Under the pieces are notes generated by a model. It worked only from the letters and a program-made list of their open reading frames with translations, searched no databases and was not told the DNA's origin. A program made the position numbers and the translations under genes. Positions 8,795 through 17,044 of a stretch of 64,000 nucleotides of DNA are shown piece by piece. Location of the stretch: the NCBI RefSeq assembly GCF_004346185.1, contig NZ_SMAI01000001.1, positions 496,001-560,000 on the forward strand, in the 5' to 3' direction. The DNA is from Aquabacter spiritensis (GTDB lineage: Bacteria; Pseudomonadota; Alphaproteobacteria; Rhizobiales; Xanthobacteraceae). Positions within the stretch are counted from its first letter, which is position 1. The number at the start of each line of letters is the position of its first letter.

Positions 8795-10317
8795 CTGAGA
8801 CCAACCATCTGTTCGCGGCGTTCCGCGCCGCAATCCCCACCCTCGACAAGCCCCTCGTGATCAATCCGGAGGGCGGACAAGAAACCTATGGCGACGCCCT
8901 CGCTTTGTCGGGCCGGCTCGCAAATCTGATGATTGCGCGCGGCGTGAAGCCGGGCGACCGGGTGGCGGTGCAGGTCGAAAAGTCCTGGCCGGCCTTGGCG
9001 CTCTATCTCGCGGCGGTACGTGCCGGCGCGGTCTATCTCCCGCTCAACACGGCTTATACCCTCGCCGAACTCGGCTATTTCCTGTCGGATGCGGAACCCG
9101 CCCTGGTGGTCTGCCGGCCGGAGACGGAGGCCGATATCCGCGCGCTCGCGGCCTCACTCGGCACCGCCTGTGTCGAGACCCTCGGCGCCGACGGCACGGG
9201 CTCCCTGACCGACGCCGCGGCCGGCCTTTCCGCCGACTTCGCCGACGTCCCGCGCGGGCCGGACGATCTCGGCGGCATCCTCTACACCTCGGGCACGACC
9301 GGGCGCGCCAAGGGGGCGATGCTGAGCCACGGCAACCTGCTGTCGAACTCGCAGACCCTGCGCGACTATTGGCGCTTCACCGCCGACGACGTGCTGATCC
9401 ACGCGCTGCCGATCTTCCACACCCACGGCCTGTTCGTCGCCAGCAACATCATCCTGCTTGCGGGCGCGAGCATGATTTTCTGCCCGCGCTTCGACGCCCG
9501 CGAGACCCTCGCTCTGATGCCGCGCGCGACCTGCCTCATGGGCGTGCCGACCTTCTATACCCGGCTCCTCGACCAGCCCGGCCTGACCCGCGAAGCGACC
9601 GCGCACATGCGCCTGTTCGTCTCCGGCTCGGCGCCGCTTCTCGCGGACACCCACCGCGCCTTCCAGGAGCGCACCGGCCAGGCCATTCTCGAACGCTACG
9701 GCATGACCGAGACCGGCATGAACACGTCGAACCCCTATAACGGGGACCGCCGTGCCGGGACGGTCGGATACCCACTGCCCGGCATCGACGTGCGCGTCAC
9801 CGATCCGGAAAGCGGCACGGTTCTCGGCCCCGAGGCGATCGGCATGATCGAGGTGCGCGGCCCGAACGTGTTCAAGGGCTATTGGCGCCTGCCGGAAAAG
9901 ACCGCCGCCGAGTTCCACGACGGCTATTTCATCACCGGCGACCTCGGCAAGATCGACGATCGCGGCTATGTGCAGATCGTCGGGCGCGGCAAGGACCTCG
10001 TCATCACCGGCGGCTTCAACGTCTATCCCAAGGAAGTGGAAGGCGAGATCGATGCGCTCCCCGGCGTGGTGGAGAGCGCCGTCATCGGCGTGCCGCACCC
10101 CGATTTCGGCGAGGGGGTGACCGCGGTGGTGGTCCGCACTCCGGGCGCGACGCTCAGCGAAAGCGACATACACGAGACGCTGGAGAAGCGGCTCGCGCGC
10201 TTCAAATTGCCCAAGCGCGTGCTGTTCGTCGACGAATTGCCCCGCAACACAATGGGCAAGGTGCAGAAGAACGTGCTGCGCGAAACCTATAAAGACTTGT
10301 ACCGTACCGCTGCGTAA
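8791..10317 (+). CDS. matB: Malonyl-CoA synthetase (malonate-CoA ligase)
   Basis: This enzyme activates malonate with ATP and CoA to malonyl-CoA, feeding the decarboxylase encoded just upstream. The 508-residue member of the ANL (AMP-forming acyl-CoA synthetase) superfamily has the P-loop LYTSGTTGRAKGAMLSHGN, the adenylate motif RYGMTETGMNTSNPY, the hinge motif GYFITGDLGKIDDRGY, the RGKDLVITGGFNVYPKEVE stretch and the C-terminal lysine in PRNTMGKVQKN. The ATG overlaps the matA stop by four bases. The pairing with a malonyl-CoA decarboxylase makes malonate the most probable substrate, although methylmalonate is often also accepted by this family. Confidence 0.94.
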   Translation: MTETNHLFAAFRAAIPTLDKPLVINPEGGQETYGDALALSGRLANLMIARGVKPGDRVAVQVEKSWPALALYLAAVRAGAVYLPLNTAYTLAELGYFLSDAEPALVVCRPETEADIRALAASLGTACVETLGADGTGSLTDAAAGLSADFADVPRGPDDLGGILYTSGTTGRAKGAMLSHGNLLSNSQTLRDYWRFTADDVLIHALPIFHTHGLFVASNIILLAGASMIFCPRFDARETLALMPRATCLMGVPTFYTRLLDQPGLTREATAHMRLFVSGSAPLLADTHRAFQERTGQAILERYGMTETGMNTSNPYNGDRRAGTVGYPLPGIDVRVTDPESGTVLGPEAIGMIEVRGPNVFKGYWRLPEKTAAEFHDGYFITGDLGKIDDRGYVQIVGRGKDLVITGGFNVYPKEVEGEIDALPGVVESAVIGVPHPDFGEGVTAVVVRTPGATLSESDIHETLEKRLARFKLPKRVLFVDELPRNTMGKVQKNVLRETYKDLYRTAA

Positions 10318-10319
10318 CA

Positions 10320-10340
10320 GGCGCCGGAGCAACCGGCGCC
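10320..10340 (+). other. Hairpin after matB
   Basis: GGCGCCGG and CCGGCGCC (8 bp) pair around an AGCAA loop, starting three bases after the matB stop. No U-tract follows. It may act as a partial terminator or mRNA stabiliser separating the enzyme genes from the transporter genes; that role is inferred. Confidence 0.45.
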
Positions 10341-10429
10341 CCAAGACCGGCCGCCAAGCCGGAATATCCCGGATCAACGGGAGCAAGAGGAAACGCCATC
10401 GTCCGCCATCCCGGCGGCAAGGAGGAATC

Positions 10430-11452
10430 ATGCCTGCATTCGACCAGGGTCCGCGCCGGACCCGCCGCTCTGCCCTCGCGCTCGCCGCGGTGCTGTTCTG
10501 CGCCCCGCTGGCCGCCGAAGCCCAGGACATCACGTTGCGCGCCTCGCACCAATTTCCGGGCGGAAAGGGCGACCCGCGCGACGAGATGGTGCAGATGATC
10601 GCCCGCGACGTCGAAGCGGCGAATGTCGGACTGAAGATCCAGGTCTTCCCCGGCGCTTCGCTCTACAAGCCCGCCGAGCAATGGGGCGCGCTCACCAAGG
10701 GCCAGCTCGACATCTCGTCCTTCCCGCTCGATTACGCCTCCGGCCGCGTGCCGCAATTCTCGGTCACGCTGATGCCGGGCCTGGTGCGCAGCTTCGACCG
10801 CGCCGAACGCCTCAATACCTCGCCCTTCATGGCGGACATCAAGAAGATCATCGAGGATCAGGGGGCGATCGTGATCGCCGACGCCTGGCTCTCCGGCGCC
10901 TTCGCCTCCAAGAAGGGCTGCATCACCAATCCCGACAGCATCAAGGGGCAGGTGACCCGCGCCGCCGGCCCGGCCTTCGAGCAGATGCTCGCGGCGGCCG
11001 GCGCCTCGATTGCCTCGATGCCCTCCTCGGAAATCTATTCCGGGATGCAGACCGGCGTGCTCGACGCGACCAACACCTCGTCCGAGAGCTTCGTGTCCTA
11101 TCGCCTGTTCGAACAGGTCAAGTGCCTGACCGCCCCCGGCGCCAATGCGCTCTGGTTCATGTACGAGCCGGTGCTGATCTCCAAGCAGGTGTTCAATCGG
11201 TTGAAGCCCGACCAGCAGAAGGCGATCCTCGCCGCGGGAAAGAAGGCGCAGGACTGGTTCGCCAAGGAAGTGCGCAAGGGCGACGAGAAGCTGGCGGAGA
11301 CCTTCAAGAAGGCCGGCGTCGAGGTGATCGAGATGTCGGCCTCCGACTATGACGCCTGGCTGAAGGTCGCCCAGCAGAGCTCCTACAAGAACTTCGCCGA
11401 AAAGGTGAAGGGCGGGGACGAACTCATCAAGAAGGCGCTGGCCGTCCAATAG
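10430..11452 (+). CDS. dctP: TRAP transporter substrate-binding protein (DctP family), probable malonate binder
   Basis: A periplasmic binding protein of a tripartite ATP-independent (TRAP) carrier, 340 residues. The signal peptide is clear: RRTRR, then a hydrophobic run and likely cleavage after AAEA before QDITLRASHQFPG. The DctP core is visible in IKGQVTRAAGPAFEQMLAAAGAS and MPSSEIYSGMQTGVLDATNTS, the strand and helix that carry the carboxylate-binding region. A strong AGGAGG lies seven bases before the ATG. It is followed by dctQ and dctM and preceded by matA-matB, so malonate is the likely ligand, as in the matPQMAB arrangement known from Sinorhizobium. The ligand is inferred from context. 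Confidence 0.93.
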   Translation: MPAFDQGPRRTRRSALALAAVLFCAPLAAEAQDITLRASHQFPGGKGDPRDEMVQMIARDVEAANVGLKIQVFPGASLYKPAEQWGALTKGQLDISSFPLDYASGRVPQFSVTLMPGLVRSFDRAERLNTSPFMADIKKIIEDQGAIVIADAWLSGAFASKKGCITNPDSIKGQVTRAAGPAFEQMLAAAGASIASMPSSEIYSGMQTGVLDATNTSSESFVSYRLFEQVKCLTAPGANALWFMYEPVLISKQVFNRLKPDQQKAILAAGKKAQDWFAKEVRKGDEKLAETFKKAGVEVIEMSASDYDAWLKVAQQSSYKNFAEKVKGGDELIKKALAVQ

Positions 11453-11466
11453 GGGCCGCAACGTTC

Positions 11467-11502
11467 CGGACGCCGCGTCGCCCACGGGCGTGGCGGCGTC
11501 CG
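11467..11502 (+). other. Two-tier hairpin between dctP and dctQ
   Basis: The outer arms CGGACGCCGC (11467-11476) and GCGGCGTCCG (11493-11502) are perfectly complementary, and an inner CGCCC/GGGCG stem closes on two bases (11479-11490). There is no U-run. It sits directly after the binding-protein gene, where such structures commonly protect the upstream mRNA and raise binding protein over permease. The structure is seen; the effect is inferred. Confidence 0.5.
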
Positions 11503-11559
11503 ACCTTTGGCGCCGCCCGCATTTTCCCCCTTTCCCTCTTATGCACCGAGGCCGGGCCT

Positions 11560-12057
11560 ATGCGCACCTTCCTCTCATCGGTGGATATGCTCTCGCGCGG
11601 CGCGGCGGTGATCGCCGGGCTGCTTCTCGCAGCCGCCATGCTGGTCACGTGCGAGATGATCTTCCTGCGCTACGTTTTCCGCGCGCCGACCATCTGGCAG
11701 ACCGATTTCGTCGTCTTCTCCGCCACCGCGGCCGTTTTTCTTGGCGCACCTTATGTGCTCCTGACCCGCGGGCATGTCGGCGTGGACGTGATCGAAATCC
11801 TGGCGGCACCGCCGGTGAGGCGCATGCTCGGCATCGTCGGTGCCCTGCTCGGCCTGTTGTTCTGCATCGCCATGACGGTGGCGAGCGCGCTCTTCTTCCA
11901 CGAGGCCTATGTCAATGAATGGACCACCTCGACGGTGGCCGCCGTGGCCTTGTGGATCCCCCTCCTGCCCCTCCCCATCGGCTTCACTCTTCTGACGCTG
12001 CAATATGTGGCGGAGATTGCGCGCCGCCTCGATGCCCACCCCGGAGACGCCGCATGA
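11560..12057 (+). CDS. dctQ: TRAP transporter small permease (DctQ family)
   Basis: An inner-membrane subunit with four predicted transmembrane helices in 165 residues (about 15-37, 50-70, 88-110, 130-152). The DctQ pattern is visible in VTCEMIFLRYVFRAPTIWQTDF and LTRGHVGVDVIE. It joins DctM to form the permease that works with the periplasmic binding protein in sodium-coupled uptake. Its ATG at 11560 has GAGG about nine bases upstream. Its stop overlaps the dctM start by four bases (ATGA), so the two permease chains are made in a coupled way. Confidence 0.9.
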   Translation: MRTFLSSVDMLSRGAAVIAGLLLAAAMLVTCEMIFLRYVFRAPTIWQTDFVVFSATAAVFLGAPYVLLTRGHVGVDVIEILAAPPVRRMLGIVGALLGLLFCIAMTVASALFFHEAYVNEWTTSTVAAVALWIPLLPLPIGFTLLTLQYVAEIARRLDAHPGDAA

Positions 12058-13376
12058 TCATGATGTCCCCCACACTGGCCGGGCTTCTCGTCATCGGCTC
12101 GCTGTTCGTGCTGCTCGCCACCGGCATGCCGATCGCCTTCGCGCTCGGCCTGTCCGCCATTGGCGGCCTGCTGGTCGCGAACGGCATCGGCGTGTTCGAG
12201 GTGCTGGCCGAGACCATGTTCGCCGGCATCGCCAATCTGGCCTATGTCTCGATCCCGATGTTCGTTCTGATGGGTGCGGCCGTGGCGGCGACGCCGGCCG
12301 GACGCGACCTCTACGAGGCGCTCGACCGCTGGATGAATCGGGTGCCCGGCGGCCTGGTCCTGTCCAATATCGGCGCCTGCGCCATCTTCGCCGGCATGAC
12401 CGGCTCCTCGCCCGCCACCTGCGCCGCGATCGGCAAGATGGGCATTCCGGAAATGCTGAAGCGGGGCTATCCCGCTTCGGTCGCGACCGGCTCGATCTGC
12501 GCCGGCGGCACGCTCGGCATCCTGATCCCGCCCTCGGTGACGATGATCGTCTACGGCATCGCCACCGAGACCTCGATCGCCCGCCTCTTCCTCGCCGGGG
12601 TCTTTCCCGGCCTGATGCTCACCGCCATGTTCATGGCCTGGGCGCTGATCGACTGCCGGCGCAAGGGCTTCCGCTTCGACGACACCGGCGTGCGTTTCAC
12701 GATCGGGCAGAAGATTTCCGCTTTGCCGCGCGTCCTGCCGTTCCTGATCATCATCGTGGGAACGCTCTACGTGCTCTATGGCGGGGTGGCGACGCCGTCC
12801 GAGGCGGCCGGCGCCGGCGCCTTCCTGACGCTCGGCGTGGTCATCGTGATGTACCGGCTGTTCCGGCCGAAGCCGATCCTCGACATCTTCTCCTCGAGCA
12901 TGCGCGAGAGCGTCATGATCATGATGATCATGGCCTCCGCGGAACTGTTCGCGTTCGCGCTTTCCTCGCTTTTCATCACCCAGAGCGTCGCCGGCGCCAT
13001 TGCCGGCCTGGAGGTGAACCGCTGGGTGCTGATGGCCCTGATCAACCTGTTCCTCCTGATCTCCGGCATGTTCCTGCCGCCGGTCGCCATCATCGTGATG
13101 TCGGCGCCGCTGCTCTATCCCATCATCGTCTCGTCCGGCTTCGACCCCTATTGGTTCGCCGTTATCCTCACCATCAATATGGAAATCGGGCTGATCACCC
13201 CGCCCGTCGGGTTGAACCTGTTCGTGGTCAATGCGATCGCGCCCCAGGTGCGGACCAGCGAGGTGCTGTGGGGCGCGTTCCCCTATGTGATGACGATGAT
13301 CCTCGGCATCGTCATTCTCAGCCTCTTTCCCGGCATCGCCACCTGGCTGCCGGACCAAGTGATGGGTCCGCTCTGA
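12054..13376 (+). CDS. dctM: TRAP transporter large permease (DctM family)
   Basis: The ion-coupled translocating subunit of the TRAP system, 440 residues with about 12 membrane helices. Family marks include the start LAGLLVIGSLFVLLATGMPIAFALG, AGMTGSSPATCAAIGKMGIPEM and the later GLITPPVGLNLFVVNAIA loop, which is near-invariant in DctM proteins. The ATG at 12054 lies inside the dctQ stop overlap and matches the N-terminus of the family. The operon ends 29 bp before the stop of a convergent transglutaminase gene with no clear terminator in between. Confidence 0.95.
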   Translation: MIMMSPTLAGLLVIGSLFVLLATGMPIAFALGLSAIGGLLVANGIGVFEVLAETMFAGIANLAYVSIPMFVLMGAAVAATPAGRDLYEALDRWMNRVPGGLVLSNIGACAIFAGMTGSSPATCAAIGKMGIPEMLKRGYPASVATGSICAGGTLGILIPPSVTMIVYGIATETSIARLFLAGVFPGLMLTAMFMAWALIDCRRKGFRFDDTGVRFTIGQKISALPRVLPFLIIIVGTLYVLYGGVATPSEAAGAGAFLTLGVVIVMYRLFRPKPILDIFSSSMRESVMIMMIMASAELFAFALSSLFITQSVAGAIAGLEVNRWVLMALINLFLLISGMFLPPVAIIVMSAPLLYPIIVSSGFDPYWFAVILTINMEIGLITPPVGLNLFVVNAIAPQVRTSEVLWGAFPYVMTMILGIVILSLFPGIATWLPDQVMGPL

Positions 13377-13405
13377 TGCGCCCGCGGTGAGGCGCCGCCG
13401 CGCCG

Positions 13406-14314
13406 TCAGGAGGCCGGCGCCTCGGCCTGGGGGCGCTCCACCGGGATAACGTCGACGCCCACCGCCAATTGGTGTTCGCCGGAGGCGACGATGACCCCGT
13501 CCACGGGCGACACGTCGGAATAGTCCCGGCCGATAGCGAGGATGATGTGGTCCTCGCCCACCGGGATCGCATTGGTGGGATCGAGCCCGACCCAGCCGAG
13601 ATCCACGCCGCACCACACTTCCACCCAGGCATGGGTCGCGTCCGCCCCGGCGAGGCGCGGCTGGCCGGGCGGGGGGATGGTGCGCAGATAGCCGGACACA
13701 TAGCGCGCCGGGATTCCGACACCGCGCAGGCCGGCAATCATGACATGGGCGAAGTCCTGGCAGACGCCCGCCCGGGCCGCGAAGGCCTGCGCCGGCAGAG
13801 TCGCGACATCGGTGGCGCCGGGCTCGTAGGTGAAGGTCTCCTTGATGCGGTGCATCACGTCGAGCGCCGCGGCGAGGATGGGGCGATCGGCGGCGCAGCT
13901 CTCGGCGGTCCATTCGGTGATGGCGGGATCGAGCGGTACCGAGCGGGTCGGAAACAAGCCATGGACGGGCGAGTCGGGGCCGAGATCGAACGCGGTCAGC
14001 GCCGCACTTCGCACGAGATCGACGATCGGCGTCGTCATGGCGTCCGGCAGCACCGTGCCGCGCACCTCGATGCGCGCCCGCATCGTGATGTCGAGCCGCT
14101 CGTGCGGCGTGTCGAACGTGACGTAGCAGATGGCGTTGCCGAAGAAATCCGTCCCGTGCTCGGCCTCGCTCGGCGCCGGGCGGGTGTCCAACATGTTCGC
14201 GATGACGTGCTGGTGCGGTCCCCGGTCGACCGGCGTCATGCGCATGACCTGCCGCGCGGCGCGCACGGGAGCGCCGTAGGAATAGGTCGTGGTCTGGCGG
14301 ATGTCGTAGAGCAT
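13406..14314 (-). CDS. Transglutaminase-like cysteine peptidase-fold protein
   Basis: A 302-residue protein with an N-terminal bacterial transglutaminase-associated beta region (MLYDIRQTTTYSYGAPVRAARQVMRMTP) and a transglutaminase core whose catalytic triad is visible: Cys in ARAGVCQDFAHVMI, His in DATHAWVEVW and Asp in WVGLDPTN. ATG 14314 is preferred over the ATG at 14335: AGAGG lies five bases upstream, and the family usually begins MLYDI. The longer start would overlap the upstream stop. It is the last of three minus-strand genes (DUF2126 transglutaminase, ATP-grasp/alpha-E, this one). Enzymes of this set probably form or cut amide bonds in a peptide-like metabolite; the substrate is unknown. 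Confidence 0.88.
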   Translation of the reverse strand: MLYDIRQTTTYSYGAPVRAARQVMRMTPVDRGPHQHVIANMLDTRPAPSEAEHGTDFFGNAICYVTFDTPHERLDITMRARIEVRGTVLPDAMTTPIVDLVRSAALTAFDLGPDSPVHGLFPTRSVPLDPAITEWTAESCAADRPILAAALDVMHRIKETFTYEPGATDVATLPAQAFAARAGVCQDFAHVMIAGLRGVGIPARYVSGYLRTIPPPGQPRLAGADATHAWVEVWCGVDLGWVGLDPTNAIPVGEDHIILAIGRDYSDVSPVDGVIVASGEHQLAVGVDVIPVERPQAEAPAS

Positions 14315-14322
14315 CGCGGCCT

Positions 14323-16821
14323 CTAGCCCGGCCATGCCATGTCGGCGGCCGGCTCCTGGATGAAATAGTGCGAGGCGATCTCGTCCGAGAGCAGCATCAG
14401 ATCCCCCTCTAGGGCCTCAAAATCGCCGATGTCGAAGGCGTCCGCCCCGGAGGCGGTGAGGTCGGCCTGCATGCGCGCGACCAGCCGCTCGGCGAAGGAG
14501 GGCGGTTCGTCGGGATCGCGGCCGGGCAGCACCTTCAGATGGGCCGCCATGCGCTGGACCTGGAAGGCGAAGGAGCGGGGATTCTCCGGGTCGAGCAGGA
14601 CCAGATCGAGCACTGGTCCGCGGGCCTCCATGGTGACATACCGGCTGCGATAGGTGATCTGGCTGTCGGCCAGTTGCAGCAGCACGTCGAGCGCGCCGCG
14701 CGGCGCGCCGGGTTCGGCGAACGTCCGCACGAACCGCATGATGGCGATCGAGCGCTCGATGCGCCGGCCCATTTCCAGGAAGCGCCAGCCGGTGAGCCGG
14801 TTCATGTTTTCGCTGGCGAGGCCGGAAAAGGCCGCAACGATGCGCAGCGCCGCGTCCGCCCGTTCATAGGCGTCGGCCTCCGAGGGCGAGGTCGGCACGG
14901 GCGCGTCGACGCAGGATTCCAGATCGACCAGAGCCCGCCACGCATCGGGCGAGAAGCGGTCGCGGATCACGGAGGCGGAGCCCCGGGCGCTCTTGACCAG
15001 TTGCGGCAGCGCGCCCGGCAAATCGTGGCGGGTCAGTGCGGCCACCGCATAGCGTCCCGGCGTGGCGCGGGCGAGATCGCGCGGCATCGCGCCCCAGGAG
15101 GACAGGAGGGTGAGAAGCCGCGTCACGAGGGGGCTCGAGGCGCTCTCGATCTCGGCGAGGCGCCCGACGAGCGCCCGCACCAGCCGCAGCGTCGCCTCGG
15201 CGCGTTCCAGATAGCGACCGAGCCAGAACAGATTGTCCGCGGCGCGGCTCGGCAGCGTGCCGGAGGAGCGGCGCACCCGCACATTGTCTGGGCTGGGCAA
15301 CAGGGTGGTTTCGGCGACATCGCCGTCCGCCAGCACCCAGACGTCGGCCGAGCGGTCGCCGCGCTGCATCGAAAAGGCGCGTGGATCGAGGGTCTCGGAA
15401 ATGCGGCAGAAGCCGCCCGGCATCACGCTCCAGCCCTCCTCCGTCGCGGCGAGGAAGACGCGCAGAGTGAAGGGGCGCGGGATCAGCCGTTCGCCGGTCC
15501 AGACCGGCATGGTGGAGAGCCGCGCGACATCCTGGCCGACCAGATCGGAGCCGCGGCGGCTGAGCAGGACCGAGAGCTTGCGCCGATCGGCAGCGGTCAG
15601 ATCGGCACCGAGCACCAGGCCCTGGAGCTTCAACCCCGGCACGGCGGTGCCGAAGGCAGGGGCAAGCACCAGGGAATCGAGATTTTCCATCACCTGGCTG
15701 CGCTCGGCCTCCTGGCCGCACCACCAGGTGCCGACATGGGGAAGCGACAGTCCGTGGCCGAGCGCATGGGTGGCGAGGCGCGGCAGGAAGGCCATGAGCG
15801 CCGGCGCCTCGACGAGGCCGGAACCGAGCGCATTCGCCAGCACCGCGCCGCCGCTGCGCACCGCCTGGACGAGCCCGGGCACGCCGAGATGCGAGCGGGC
15901 ATTCAGCTCCAGCGGGTCGGCGAAATCGGAATCGAGCCGGCGCATCAAAACGTCGAGCCGTTTCAGGCCGCCCACCGTGCGCACGAACAGCGCATCGCCC
16001 CGCACTGTCAGGTCCTCGCCCTCGACCAGGAGGAAGCCGAGATAGCGGGCGAGCAGCGCGTGCTCGAAATAGGTCTCGTTCAGGGCGCCCGGGGTGAGAA
16101 GGCCGATCCGCCCCTCCCCCGTCCGGTCGAGCTTGAGCAGGGATGTCCGGAAGGCCTGGAAGAAGCCGGCGAGGCGCTCCATGCGCATATTGCGCGAGAC
16201 GTCCGGCAGGGCGCGGCTGAGCGCAAGGCGGTTTTCCAGTGCGTAGCCGGTGCCGGAGGGCGCCTGTGTGCGATCGGAAAGCACCCACCAGCGGCCGTCC
16301 GGTCCGCGGCCGACATCAGCAGCGTAGAAGCGCAGGAAGCGGCCGCCGCGCGGCTTCACGCCGACCAGAGGACGGAGGAATTCCGGGCTGCCCGCCACCG
16401 CAGCGGCCGGCAAAGCGCCGTTGCGCACGAGATTTGCCGGGCCGTAGAGATCGGCCAACAGCCGGTCCAGAAGCTCGGCGCGCTCGGCCAGGCCCTTGGC
16501 GAGTTGCGCCCAGTCGGCCTGGTTGATCAGCAGCGGAATGTGGCTCAGCGCCCAAGGGCGCTCGCGCCCCCCGGCATCGTCATAGACCCGGTAGAAAACG
16601 CCGCTGTCGCGCAGATAACGGTCGGCCGCCCCGAAGCGCCGGCCAAGCTCGTCCCGGCCGAGTTCCGCCATCGCGGCGAGGAACGGGACCCAATGAGGGC
16701 GCGGATGGCCATCCGCGTCCATCATCTCGTCGCGCACCCCGGGAAGCGGCGCATAGCCGGCGACCATGCTCGCCACCGCAGCCTCCTGGAATGCCTCGCT
16801 GCGCTGCTCCGCCCCGGCCAC
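14323..16821 (-). CDS. Circularly permuted ATP-grasp / alpha-E domain fusion protein
   Basis: An 832-residue fusion. About residues 1-480 form a circularly permuted ATP-grasp ligase (formerly DUF404/DUF407), with YRVYDDAGGRERPWALSHIP, SDRTQAPSGTGYALENR and GLLTPGALNETYFEHALLARYLG. About residues 515-825 form the helical alpha-E domain (formerly DUF403), with RAADNLFWLGRYLERAEATLR near its start. In many bacteria these are separate adjacent genes; here they are one chain. ATP-grasp enzymes of this class are thought to make amide bonds, while the alpha-E role is not established. The GTG start at 16821 has AGGAAGG about seven bases upstream. The next gene downstream (13406-14314) begins within ten bases of the stop. 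Confidence 0.9.
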   Translation of the reverse strand: MAGAEQRSEAFQEAAVASMVAGYAPLPGVRDEMMDADGHPRPHWVPFLAAMAELGRDELGRRFGAADRYLRDSGVFYRVYDDAGGRERPWALSHIPLLINQADWAQLAKGLAERAELLDRLLADLYGPANLVRNGALPAAAVAGSPEFLRPLVGVKPRGGRFLRFYAADVGRGPDGRWWVLSDRTQAPSGTGYALENRLALSRALPDVSRNMRMERLAGFFQAFRTSLLKLDRTGEGRIGLLTPGALNETYFEHALLARYLGFLLVEGEDLTVRGDALFVRTVGGLKRLDVLMRRLDSDFADPLELNARSHLGVPGLVQAVRSGGAVLANALGSGLVEAPALMAFLPRLATHALGHGLSLPHVGTWWCGQEAERSQVMENLDSLVLAPAFGTAVPGLKLQGLVLGADLTAADRRKLSVLLSRRGSDLVGQDVARLSTMPVWTGERLIPRPFTLRVFLAATEEGWSVMPGGFCRISETLDPRAFSMQRGDRSADVWVLADGDVAETTLLPSPDNVRVRRSSGTLPSRAADNLFWLGRYLERAEATLRLVRALVGRLAEIESASSPLVTRLLTLLSSWGAMPRDLARATPGRYAVAALTRHDLPGALPQLVKSARGSASVIRDRFSPDAWRALVDLESCVDAPVPTSPSEADAYERADAALRIVAAFSGLASENMNRLTGWRFLEMGRRIERSIAIMRFVRTFAEPGAPRGALDVLLQLADSQITYRSRYVTMEARGPVLDLVLLDPENPRSFAFQVQRMAAHLKVLPGRDPDEPPSFAERLVARMQADLTASGADAFDIGDFEALEGDLMLLSDEIASHYFIQEPAADMAWPG

Positions 16822-17044
16822 GCTCAGCCCTTCCTGCCTCGGCTGGGGTCTGCACCCCCGGCCATGCGCCCCTGCACGACCGCAGCCTTCCGCAGGGCAT
16901 TAGACCTGCGATCGCTGGCCAGGGGAAGCCGCTTTTTCCGGCAGAGCGTCCTGCAAGCCGTTGAACCGCTGCGCTTTCCGGCCGCGGCGGCGCGCGACGC
17001 GGAATGCCGGGCACCGCCCCGCCGCAAAGCGCGGGGCCGCCGGC

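Noticed and set aside
14323-16821. Glutathionylspermidine synthase as an alternative name for the ATP-grasp part
   Set aside because: The circularly permuted DUF404/407 pattern and the alpha-E fusion fit better; no amidase domain of that enzyme is present.
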